This document shows, in pieces, positions 11,031 to 20,665 of a stretch of DNA of 64,000 nucleotides; the first letter of the stretch is position 1; each line of letters opens with the position of its first letter. Under the pieces are notes generated by a model that did not search any database, was not told the DNA's origin, and saw nothing but the letters and a program-made list of their open reading frames with translations. The translations under genes were made by a program, and so were the position numbers. The stretch comes from Scolanthus callimorphus (taxonomy: Eukaryota > Cnidaria > Anthozoa > Actiniaria > Edwardsiidae): NCBI GenBank assembly GCA_033964015.1, contig CM066913.1, positions 30,951,577-31,015,576 on the forward strand. The letters are read 5' to 3'.

Positions 11031-11475
11031 TATTCTACGCTCTAAAATGATGTATGATACATGTACGGTAGCTTTAAATCAGACGAAATGACAACTATTT
11101 TGTCAAAGGATCGTGTGGATGCCTGAACGGAACTTTACGAAAACGATTACGAGAGGAGACTCACTGCGCATGCGCAACATTTTCAAAACGATATCTACAG
11201 CGTATTTGACGAGCAGAAACGATTCGAAAACACTACGTGTGGACGCGACTTTATTTATTTTTTAAAAAGTTTTGAAAGTTTCGTTTTGAGAACAAAACGC
11301 ATCATGTGAACCGGACTTAAGTAATTGTAACGACTTTGCATGATTGTCATTTATTATTCCTTTATTCTTACATTTCTTAAAATTATTTAAGTATCTTATC
11401 ACCAAGCGGTTGAATTATTGCAATTTAAGGCTTTAGGTAACATCATAATTTCTTAAAAGTTGATATGATTAATCA

Positions 11476-12438
11476 TTAATTATAGCGACAGCAAACTCCG
11501 AGAAACGCGTGACAATACCGTCCAGGAATATTTCCTCCAGGGCAACTGTTTGTGAAATAATACGTCCCGTGAAAGTTATCACATTTACAACCCGTTCGGC
11601 GTGATAAGGCCATGGGCTCTGTAGAGAAAAAAAAATGTGTTAGATTGTAGCAGGCGTACAGAGCTAACGTGACACAGGACCCAAAGACGTACATACAGCT
11701 AATATATAGATTTAGACGTTCTTAGACACGCGAAAAAAAAAATAGACCGATCCCTATTTTGACGATAGCTCCGCCCACTCATAGCAAACAATAGGAAGTT
11801 TTCCCTACGGAATTCAATTGTCCGAGCAACAAACTTGAATATCGAAGATTTTTCAATAATTATTCAGCTATTCAAGATAAAAGTATCAAATCCAAATTAC
11901 ATGCAACAACTTCTAACACCTCCCTGCAAGCGATGTCTTTTCCGCGCTCTATGCCAAAGATAAGATTTGGCTTGTCCGACGTAGCAACAGTAACTAGGGG
12001 TATAACAATGAATGCGGGATCGGTGAATTAGGGCCCTCTCAACTAGGGCCCTCCCCCTCCCCCCTTATATATGTAAATACACTTAATATGTAAATTAAAA
12101 TAACAGAATTTTCAACTATGTTTTCCTCAACATAGACTCGTGCTAGCAGCCCCTACTTGGCGCGTTTCACGCCATCGTCGCCTTCGGCACTTCACGCCAT
12201 CGTCGCGCTATCGTCGCTCCTCTGGCGTTCGTCGGGGGTTCGCGCTCGTTCGGAGTTCGCGCTCGCTTTCTGGGAAACGCGCCAAAGTAGGGGCTGCTAT
12301 CAGTCTATCCTCAACATATCTATTTTATTTGAGCAACCTATTTTTTAAACATATATTACCTTCGTCACTGTTGATAGGCGAGGTATATACCAAGCTCACG
12401 AGGACAAAAAGAACCAAAACGCAGATAAAATGTTTCAT
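11476..12438 (-). CDS. Anemone-neurotoxin-like (APETx/BDS-type) peptide precursor, gene 2a
   Basis: This is a two-exon coding gene on the minus strand. The leader exon is 12438-12360 (exon from 12458 after CTCTTGCAG), with donor GAAG|GTAAT. The intron is 12359-11619 (acceptor TTTTTCTCTACAG), and the second exon 11618-11476 ends in TAA. 79 + 143 nt give 73 residues. A signal peptide (core FICVLVLFVLVSLV) is followed by an acidic propeptide and a dibasic SRR site. The mature part of about 39 residues has six cysteines spaced C-x-C-x12-C-x9-C-x6-CC. That framework, with an aromatic-rich first loop, a CPGG turn and a FLG-x-CC end, matches the defensin-fold sea-anemone channel toxins (APETx/BDS and type 1/2 Na-channel toxin group). 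Expected role: secreted venom or defence peptide acting on ion channels; the target is unknown. A TATA box and 5' exon lie at 15005-14924. Confidence 0.75.
12138..12305. repeat. Hairpin in intron of peptide gene 2a
   Basis: Arms TAGCAGCCCCTACTTGGCGC and a near-complement (GCGCCAAAGTAGGGGCTGCTA core) enclose repeats of CGCCATCGTCGC and GTTCGCGCTCG. It is present identically at about 27639-27806 in gene 2b. It explains the 128-codon open frames reported there. Confidence 0.7.
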
Positions 12439-12773
12439 ATTGAATGCAAACAATGAACCTGCAAGAGACAAAAACATTGGGTGTCAAAAATATTTTAAAA
12501 CTCTTTATCTCGGTCAATTTTCATAGCCTAGTTTAGCGCTCGCAATATGGCTGGGTTGAGTTCTGTTCGCTCCGTTTTCGGTTTACTATATAATTTGGAT
12601 ACAATCGCCAGATTCCCACACCGCGGCAAATCGCATTTGCGCCATGCGCTAAAGATTCCCTTCCTGTGACAAAATGAAACAAAAGAAATAATCTACAAAA
12701 TATCCCGTGTTGTCTTGGAAATTTGGAAAACGTAAGCTCCAGACACAAAACGTAAGGCCAAAATTGCAGAGTA

Positions 12774-12912
12774 CAGTCCAGCAAGGAATTAGACCCGAAA
12801 ACCCGAAATCTGGGCTAGATTTCTGTAGAAAAGCACTCGGGAAAGCACTAGAACTTGTGCGTTGTAAATTTGTTTTGTGAATTCGCTCTGATTTCTTCTA
12901 GCCCCACGTTTA
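12774..12912. mobile_element. 139-bp insertion, copy 2 of the small dispersed element
   Basis: Copy 1 of the duplication reads GAGTA-[insert]-TAGCTAGAATG; copy 2 at 28270 reads GAGTAGCTAGAATG with no insert. The insert matches 3113-3247. A TA dinucleotide is present on both sides. It therefore arrived after the segmental duplication, or was lost exactly from copy 2. Confidence 0.75.
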
Positions 12913-13085
12913 GCTAGAATGCGATCATATCTTTCTCTGAACGTTTGCACCTCGCACTGGCTTGCACCCGAGGCGAAAATTATGGTTTAAAGTCAAAATT
13001 TATCGTTCGCTGTTGTTAATTAAGTAGATTGTTTCAATTGTCTTTCTTTTCACAGCCCAGTGAATCTTTAGCGCATGTGAACTGC

Positions 13086-13153
13086 GTTTTGCCGCGGTGT
13101 CGCCAACTCCCAGTTGTGTACACAACTGGGATTTGGCGACACCGCGGCAAAAC
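13086..13153. repeat. Near-perfect 68-bp palindrome
   Basis: GCGTTTTGCCGCGGTGTCGC pairs with its complement across a TTGTGTACACAA centre, with one mismatch. In copy 2 (28446-28527) the centre is expanded by a duplicated CAACTGACA-type block, making the spacer longer. A half-arm relative (CACACCGCGGCAAATCGC) lies at 12614, so both may be parts of one foldback spanning roughly 12540-13240. Confidence 0.75.
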
Positions 13154-13393
13154 GCTGCAAGCCGCTGACCGAAATAGTGAGTATGGTCACGGGGGAGACT
13201 GGTAACCAAACAAGAAACCACTGCACAGTTAATTCTTTTTGACATTTTATCTGTTTTATGTCTTTTTCACATGTTACACTGACAATTATTTTAAAACGAC
13301 GTTTTTTTATCGTTTTACAAGGAAAAGGGAAATAATATAGACTCCCAGTTTAGTGGACATAAATCAATTCCCAGTGGTCAAATCTCAGCCCCA

Positions 13394-13663
13394 GTGACAG
13401 TGAGCCCAATCCCATTTTCCCAACCTAAAATAAGGCCAATCCAAGCTCCAATTTTACCCCTTCTGCTGGACCCTGTTTCAAGAAATGCGCCTAGGGCAAG
13501 AATCGCCCTTTTGAAGCCAGATGTAAATGTTATGGTTGCTAAGCAACAAGATAGCCACAGGAAAAACCATGATCCAATAGTGATAAGAATTCAGAATTTT
13601 CCGGGAGGCAAGTTAAAGCATCTTATTAGAGTAATTGTACAATGTAAGGGGCTGTTGACATAA
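13394..13663 (+). CDS. Hypothetical exon-like open frame (copy 1)
   Basis: A Pro/Ile-rich frame of 89 codons stays open upstream to about 13320, where TTTTACAAG could act as a splice acceptor. The twin at 28769-29038 differs by at least two amino-acid changes (Ile to Arg, Pro to Leu) and stays open. I recognise no domain. It may be part of a transposon gag or a chance frame; the replacement changes argue against strong constraint. Confidence 0.2.
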   Translation: MTVSPIPFSQPKIRPIQAPILPLLLDPVSRNAPRARIALLKPDVNVMVAKQQDSHRKNHDPIVIRIQNFPGGKLKHLIRVIVQCKGLLT

Positions 13664-13696
13664 ACGTAGCCAAAAATACTAGTTTCGGTTGCATGT

Positions 13697-13960
13697 GTGG
13701 ACCAACCCCCGGGAGGACTCCCTTATTTTTGGGGCGGGGGTGCTCGTTGGGAACTTCGTTTTTACCCCTAAAAGGTACCAAACATGGCGTCGCTTAGTTG
13801 ATTTTCCCTCGTAATTTTTACCAGGGAAAATACGTCTGAAATTCAGGCTACCAACAAGTGTGATTTGCTTGATTTGCTACAACGTACCCCTTATAGGTAC
13901 CTATCTGGAAAAAGATTGTACACGTTTTCGAATTTTACTCCTTAAAAGGATCAAGTGTTA
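13697..13960. repeat. Truncated relative of the GGGGCGGGGGTGCTCG element
   Basis: It starts CCCCCGGGAGGACTCCCTTA with TTTTTGGGGCGGGGGTGCTCG-type sequence, as in the insertion at 20275-20657. The right end is missing here. In copy 2 (29080-29385) about 60 bp more survive, including GACGAGCACCCCCGCCC. Non-coding. Confidence 0.6.
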
Positions 13961-14923
13961 AACAACTGCGCTCCGAGACAAGTGAGGAGCATGACTGAGA
14001 AAATGTCCCCCCCCCCCATTCGAATTGACCACAACCCTATTGTGGCTGCACCTGCCGAAGGCCATATGTACACCAACTGTCGTTGATCAGCCAACACCCG
14101 AGAACACTTTTTCTAAAACATCTGAAGTAATGGAGGCCAGCAACAGCTGAATTACCTGCCCCAGTTGCAAGAAGACATTCTCAGAGAGTTCGTACTCCCC
14201 CCCTCCCCCTCCAAAAAAAGACTCATATAACCGAAACCGAAAGGTAGAGCGTTTATTCGGCTCGAGAAAAAGCACTCGTTTCCAAACAAAAACATTCACG
14301 ATGTAGTGTGAATTCCTTTACTGAGGTCAGCAATGCGTGCAATTCAAATATTTCAATTTAAACTTAAAACACAACAAAAGGCATCTGCTCGTGTTTTCTA
14401 CTAATTTTATGAGGTAAGAAATGCAAATCAGCGTGTTATTTCCCAAATTTTTAACGATTTGTAATGAAAGTTAATTTATGCGCATGCTAGTTATAGATGA
14501 GACCATGTGTGAAACACTGTATTCCGTCACGTTGAATTAATGTACAGATAAAAAAGCTTTAAAAAAGCTTTCGTATTTTCGGAAGTCAGAAGTTATCCTT
14601 TTTTTATAAGTCATTAACCTAACTTCATCGAAACTTGATTTTATGGTGAAATTTTTAAACTGTTTTGTTCCTTCGAGAAACCCCAAAAACACAATACCCA
14701 CAAACGCGGGAAAATGCGACAAATTTTAATGACGTCATACAGTGTGATGGCAACACACCTTTCTTACCAATGAGAACATGCATGAACATAACTATCTTAA
14801 TTATTTTGTAAGTAATATCACTAGCAGTAGGTTAAGTTATAGCTTACTAGTACTTCATCAATTAGAAGGCAGCATTGATAATAGACCACTAGAGTGGGGT
14901 TTGACAAATTCTCTTTATCTTAC
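13961..14923. other. 5'-UTR intron of gene 2a, non-coding
   Basis: It is conserved in copy 2 (29386-30360). It contains a C-run, the frame at 14087-14299 (also in copy 2, no recognised family) and a hairpin AAAAGCTTTAAAAAAGCTTT near 14551. Nothing else supported. Confidence 0.4.
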
Positions 14924-15005
14924 CTTTCAGAACTTCTTGTTTTGACTTGGTATTAACACTCCTCAGAGCCGATAACTGTACAGTCAGTATTAGCTACTAT
15001 ATATA
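14924..15005 (-). promoter_or_regulatory. TATA promoter and 5' non-coding exon of peptide gene 2a
   Basis: Read on the minus strand: GGGTATATATAG (TATA at 15005-14998), then a likely start about 30 nt on, then an exon containing CTCTGAGGAGTGTTAA and ending TTCTGAAAG|GTAAGATAAAG at 14924. The same order and spacing (82-83 nt from TATA to donor) recurs at 30442-30361 and, in the opposite orientation and more diverged, at 47552-47634. Conservation across three paralogs supports a real promoter and first exon. The TSS itself is inferred. Confidence 0.65.
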
Positions 15006-15009
15006 CCCT

Positions 15010-16616
15010 GTATCTTATGATAAAACGTTATTTGCGAGAAGTTTCCATTGGCCCCTGTAGTATTACATAATAGCCTTATAAGGCATTCACGGGCCAACAT
15101 ATAGAAACCTCTTATCTAATGCTTCTAGGCCATTAGTCGTGCATTATCACGTAGAAATGGCCTCATTTTGCTTTATCTGCCAGACTCCCCATTTTAGTCA
15201 CTTTATCCGCAGTATCGAAATTATTTGTATATTTTGCGTTTACTTATGGGTTAGAGACTTGTTTGAGTGTTTTGTTGACAAATACACGCACGCGCTGGCA
15301 ATACAATGAACGATAATTTTTTTTTATACTGCGCGAGGCGTTGGCCGAATGCAGCATTAAAACATTTAGAAGAAGTATCAGAATGGTTTCCCTCCCTGAT
15401 TAGACTCAAAATCAATTACAACTTTTACTTCTGCAAAGGCAAGTATTTTAATTGAATTCGGAATATTTTAGGTACATGAACTGCATTCTGATAGCTCGGA
15501 AATACAGAAAGCATCAATAAAAAGTATTGATAACTATTAATAAATTGTAAAATCAAGAAAAATTTGCACTTGCAGTGAACACTGCACGATTTTTATCTTC
15601 TAAGCTGTTCGTCGACCTTCGTTTTATTAGTACCTTTGCAGACGCCTGTCATTTGCAAGAAATGCACGTGCAAGGATTGATTTCTTGAAGTTCTCTGGTT
15701 TTGTTATTCGTAATATACGTGACCGCAGCGGCATTAAAACAAGAGTAAATACCAATCTAATAATAACTAAGTCTGTCAAAATGCCTCATCAAGCACATGT
15801 ATCAGAGGACCGCCCCTACTTATAAGCCTTTGCTCTGGCTTCAAGCGTAAATAAACAGCACAGGTGGTTCCAATCTAAAAATAACTAGGTCTGTCAAATT
15901 GCCTTTCAATTTTAGCGGATTCTTAGACAGATTTGAGAACCGGACTGACTCACCAAGACACACACACGTGCGTCATTTTCTCCACCAAAATCAGGGAGAC
16001 CAGTGCAAAACAAACACACAAAAAGGGAGGTCATTAGTAATGTAAATCAGCAGTTTATGGAAGGGGGAACTTAGGTTGGGTCTTCTAGCGTCACGAAGTG
16101 ACGGGCTGTTTTCTTGTCAAGAATAATATATCAGAGGACCGCCCCTACTTATGAAACCCTGCCCCAACTGTAAAAATTGATTTAAGGGTACTAATTAAAT
16201 TGCTTCAAGCGCAATAACAGGCGGTTCCAAATTTGAAAACATGCCTCAAGCTATAAATAACGTACAGCCCCTTTTCAATTGAGCGTACAATAATTTTCCT
16301 CGGTTTGGTCGATAAGTTTTAACGTTTCGTTTGGATGGTTTTTGTTATTATAAATGGGTTTAAATTGATAGGTTGTATCACAGATTTTATCAGGTCTATT
16401 ATCAGGTGCTGTTATTTGTACCACCATGCGCAATTACATCAGGTGCAATAACTTGCTCAAGGTAATAATAGATGGAACGGAGGTAAAAAATGACTTGAAA
16501 TTGAATAATGACCTGAATGACTTAAACTTACTGAGCTATTCAGTTGAGCGTTTTAGTTTTGTGTCTCAAAAACCGCTTCATACTGTTTGAATAGAATATC
16601 GCGACTGACTTAGTTA
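15010..16616. other. Upstream flank of peptide gene 2a
   Basis: Non-coding and conserved in copy 2 (30450-32145). An internal diverged direct repeat starts ATCAGAGGACCGCCCCTACT at 15803 and 16130. Part near 15010-15180 and 16560 also matches 47.06-47.55 kb upstream of gene 3, so it belongs to the ancestral gene block. Copy 1 lacks about 80 bp present at 31786-31885 in copy 2. Confidence 0.5.
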
Positions 16617-16988
16617 CCAAGGGGGGTACTCGGATATAAATATGACGGGGGGTCCTACGTATTTTTTTGGGTATGAAATTTGTAGTAAAAGTATTTTGGG
16701 GTTGAAAATTTTACCAGGTATTTTCTTGAGGGTTGAAATATCCGTGGGTATTTTTGGGGATTGAAACGTTTGACAGGCTACAATAAGTTGATCATCAAGA
16801 TACTGCCTTTGCTTAAGCTAAAGCTATTTCTGAGAAACATTATGGGACGGCTATCATGTGTATGCTGGTATCTTTTTAGGCTAAAAAAGTTGGTATTTTT
16901 TTGGGTATCAAATTTGGGAGCAGGTATTTTTTTAGGTATAAAATTTATGGCTCAGGTATATTTTGGGGTATCAAATTTGGAGCTCCGT
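16617..16988. mobile_element. hAT-like short element, right end lost
   Basis: It starts CCAAGGGGGGTACTCGG after TTAGTTA, and is the twin of the complete element at 32146-32582. It breaks off at AGCTCCGTCG, where it is fused directly to GGGACG copy B, which lacks its own left end. One deletion removed both ends. Confidence 0.7.
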
Positions 16989-19180
16989 CGCATAAACAAT
17001 GACATCTCACATACTCTTTGAGCAATAATGATAGATACTACCGTTGACAAGAACAAGCTATCTTGACGAGGAAAATCAAACTCTCCCAAAATTTCCCTGC
17101 AAATGATAGGCCTGAAGGGCATGTCACTATATGTTTGAAAGAAGACCCCTTAGATAAGCGTGAGTTTTCGACGTTACAAGCATAGAAATTCGTCCGTTGG
17201 GCCGCGCTTCGCGCACATGAATATTAATAACTTCGTCATTTGCGGAGCGCAGTTGTGCGCATGAATAATATAACCTAACCTATATAGTTGAGGTAGTGTA
17301 CTTCCTGAGCTCCTGACAGGCTTTGTTTACTATGCCGTACACAAAACATGTTCATCTACCCTTTCTCTGAGGCTTGATGAAATGCGATGAACAAACAAAA
17401 AAACAAACAAACAAACGTTTATCAAAATTTGGGCGCGTTTCGCGCCCAACGAAGGATATGCGAGCCCGTTTTTCTGTAAAATGTCTCCAGTACTAGGTGA
17501 AACAGGGAACGGGAGATGTGGGATTACGTTAATCATTGTACTTGGAGGGAGGATCACTGCATTTTACCCGTATATTACCAAACATTCTCACGTAAATAAT
17601 CGAGGCGATGAATAATAACCACGGTTCCTTATGCACAGTCAATTGACACCCCGGCCCCCACCCCCGAACAGGACGGGAAAGTAACGCGGTCAGGCCGGGG
17701 ATTTAACACATTATTATCTACGGAAGGGCAGGGAATTTAACACGGACCTTCTATAGCGGGGATATTCAGCGGGGAATTAACGCTGAACCAGAAGTTCGAT
17801 TATCGTGCGAAAATGTATTGGTTTAAGGACCGAGGTCGGAGGATTTTGGGAGGGATCACTTCATTTTTGGGCGAGTGAAAGGGGAGGATCTCTCGAAACC
17901 TGAAGCCTTGAAAGGGAGACTCCAGCAACGAGTTCTATATCATTTTCTAGTTTTATTTTACTCATTATGTTGAAAATTTCAGCGCGCTTCGCGCGCATAA
18001 GGAATGACATCTAATCTAGTTTTAGAGTTGCCCAAAGAAAATACGCTTGTGGCGCTTAAATGGAATGCGTACGGATGTCGTTACAAGCATGTATATCTTG
18101 GCAAGGACAAATGAAAACCCCCAAAAGCCCTCCAGTGATACGCCTGGTTGGCAGTCTATATGTTCGAAAGAAGTGAGTTCGACGTTTAATACAAGCTGCA
18201 TAGAAATTCGTTTTTGGGCTGCACTTCACGCACATGAATAATAATAATTTGTAGCGCGTGAAGAATAAAACCAACAGGCTTTTTTACTACACGCAGAAAA
18301 TAAAACGTTTATCTTTTCACTGGAGGCTTGATGAAACGCGTTATCAAAATAAAGGCGCGTTTCGCCATGTTGCAAAAGTGTCCCCGGGGGCCTGGAGCTT
18401 TAACAACGACCATGTCCCTGGTGACCGGGAAAAAAAGTAACATTTAACACTTAGCAGGAGCCCATAAGTAGGAGCTTTCATCTAACCTATGTAGTTGGGG
18501 TAGCGCATTTCCTGACCTTGTTATTTTTAGATGCAAATTTGCATTTTAAATTTGTTGCTGGTTCCCCAAGAGGTCAGCACAGTGCCGAAACACAAGATTG
18601 CGGCGGAGGCCAAAACGCGATTTTTCGGGGTATTTTAATGTTAGAACTTCTGCTATAGTTGTTATCCCAGATACCGAACTGAGTAATGAACTTCTATAGA
18701 CATTTACATGAGGAATTTGACTCGCAGAGTCAGTCTTCGCTTCTTTCCGCCATGTTTATCGATGGCGATAATTTATACAAAATTGAGACTTGGACGCTGA
18801 CTGGACGCTGATTGGACAATTTCTACAACGTTTCGCGCCAAATTTGTTCTAAAAATAGATAGGTCAGGAAAAACGCTGCCTCACGGACCTCCAGTACCAA
18901 AGATGAAAGCTCCTACTTATGGGCTCCTGCACTTAGTGAATGTAAAATCGGGGGCCGCGATGTCAATTGACTGGTGCATGACAGAAGTCACTTGGACAAT
19001 AGTCTATCTAACAGGTTTTTCAGAAAAAAATTGCATGGGGGAGGGTCCCAATTTTTTTTACCTACGACTGGGGGAGGGTCACATTTTTTTGGTTATGTTC
19101 AAGGGGAGGGTCCTAATTTTTTTTAGCCTTGTTTGAAAAAAATGGGAGCCCTCCCCCCCCGGTAAATAATGACACGTCCC
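16989..19180. mobile_element. GGGACG TIR element, copy B (left end deleted)
   Basis: It runs opposite to copy A. The right end is intact (GTAAATAATGACACGTCCC, then TAA). The left ~230 bp are missing, so it starts at CATAAACAATGACATCTC. It carries a 475-bp insertion at 18455-18929. No coding capacity. Confidence 0.75.
18455..18929. mobile_element. 475-bp TIR element with 7-bp TSD
   Basis: TIRs are CAGGAGCCCATAAGTAGGAG and its exact complement (about 29 bp). CACTTAG flanks both sides (18448-18454 and 18930-18936). Copies A, C and D show the empty site AACACTTAGTGAATG. It shares end sequences and a sub-terminal AAAACGCTGCCTCA with the 2.8-kb element at 21949-24765, so both are one family. A 7-bp TSD is unusual; the superfamily is undecided. 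Confidence 0.85.
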
Positions 19181-19356
19181 TAACCGGAAAGCAGTGTAAA
19201 CCGAACAAGTCTGCATTGTGTCCTAAAGTTTGAGGAGTAACTTGAAACATTTACAAAAATAATGAATTAAATGACATTTGTCTATTCCCCACTTTGTATT
19301 TGTCAGTAGACTTTAAATCCACTAAACATTCGTAAATATCAGAGGAAAAACGACGA

Positions 19357-20131
19357 TTAGTGTCTGCGCATACTAGCTAACGACTTAGAGACATCTTGTC
19401 CATATGAAGGGAGTTTTGCTTGTCTTCCAAACAGTAGGTAAAATGGTGTTTCCATGGTAACCGAATGGACACTGGTATTATAGCCAAAGACAACTCCATC
19501 TAAAAATTTGTCCCAATCTGTTTGATCTTTAGCAACATACATGGATAATGAATGAGCCAAAACTTTGTTGAAACGTTCTGTAAGGCCATTGGTTAGGGGT
19601 TATAGCTGGAAGTGTTTCCTTTTTCTGAATTTAAGATCAGGCAGATTTCCTTAACGAGTTTGGAAAGAAAACATTTCCCTCGATCCGATAAGATAGTGGT
19701 AGGTGCGCCATGAAGGAAAACAACTTTATAGACTAATAAATTGGTATCAGTATCAGCATCGATATTAGAGACAGCAAATGCGTGTACCCGCTTTGTTAGG
19801 GCTTCCGTAACGACAACAATAAATTTGTTACTAGACTTTGTTTGTTTAAAAGGTCCCAAACAATCAACGGCAAGGCGTAGAAATGCTGACTATGTGGCTG
19901 GGGTCATTTGTAGGGGAGCATTATACTAATATTTGGTGTCTTTTTGGTTGCGCAATCGACACACGAGAGGATCCATGAGCGACAATCGGTGAATAGATGT
20001 TTCCAATAAAAACGCCCTTGGACTTTTTGGAAGGTTCGGAGGATCCCAAGGTGTCCTGAATAGGGACAATCATGGAGTGAAACCAAAATTTCATAACATA
20101 AAGGTTGGGGTACCAATACAACACAATACAA
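19357..20131 (-). pseudogene. pol: Ty3/Gypsy integrase remnant
   Basis: Three minus-strand blocks in order give a Metaviridae integrase. The HHCC zinc domain is at about 20125-19925 (SLHDCPYSGHLG, then SCVDCATKK). The core is at about 19870-19590 (DCLGPFKQTKSSNKF, then HGAPTTILSDRGKCF). After a one-base shift near 19600 comes LTNGLTERFN, then VVFGYNTSVH and ETPFYLLFGR. The D, D and E positions are still visible, but frameshifts and a stop break the frame. No LTRs or other domains lie alongside. Confidence 0.75.
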
Positions 20132-20274
20132 TAATCATATCAAGATAAATGTGTCCTTTTTGTCAATGCCAACCCGTGCGTGACGCGGGCTACCTGTGTT
20201 TGAATTTCCGGGCTCCTGGGGCCGAAATAAAGATGGCGGCCTACACGAACAGCGATTCTCTCCAAAACCAGACC

Positions 20275-20657
20275 CTGGGGGGGGGGGGGGGGGGACTCCC
20301 ATATTTTTGGGGCGGGGGTGCTCGTCGTACCTTTTAGGGTTTAAAATCAGGCCTCTGGTACCTTTTAGGGGGTAAAATTTGAAAGCGTGTAATTTTTTCC
20401 AGATAGGTACCTCTTAGAGGTCCGTTCTAGCAAATCAAGCAAATTACACTTGTTGGTAGCCTGAATATCAGACGTATTTTCCCTCGTAAAAATATACGAG
20501 AGGAAATTACGAGGGAAAATACGTCTTGTTGGTACCTTTTAGGGGTCAAAATCAACTAAGCGGCGCCATGTTTAGTACCATTTAGGGGTAACATCGAAAG
20601 TTCCCGACGAGCACCCCCGCCCAAAAATATGGGAGTCCCCCCCCCCCCCCCCCTGGG
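20275..20657. mobile_element. 383-bp foldback element with 8-bp TSD in BEL/Pao
   Basis: ACCAGACC lies at 20267-20274 and 20658-20665. The element starts with a CTGGGG-type G-run and ends in a C-run closing CCCTGGG. Arms include GGGGCGGGGGTGCTCG and its complement. An 8-bp TSD and CCCAGGG-type end suggest a hAT-derived non-autonomous element (inferred). Confidence 0.7.
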
Positions 20658-20665
20658 ACCAGACC

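Larger units (their letters stand above)
10176..16988 (+). repeat. Segmental duplication, copy 1
   Basis: It is collinear and about 97-98% identical by eye with 24191-32526. It starts with TTAGCGATATCC next to GGGACG copy A and ends at AGCTCCGTCG. It carries the BEL/Pao integrase fragment, peptide gene 2a, its promoter and an 8-bp-TSD element. Against copy 2 it lacks ~195 bp at 10540 (deleted between two ATG microhomologies), ~890 bp at 11722, ~400 bp at 12066 and ~60 bp near 13945. It has an extra 139-bp insertion at 12774. Confidence 0.9.

Noticed and set aside
12140..12526. 128-codon frame repeated at 27639-28025
   Set aside because: It crosses a hairpin, an intron boundary and the antisense of the toxin leader exon. 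Its conservation is explained by the segmental duplication.
20149..20337. 62-codon frame running into a Gly-rich G-run
   Set aside because: It runs into the G-run of the foldback insertion and has no homology.
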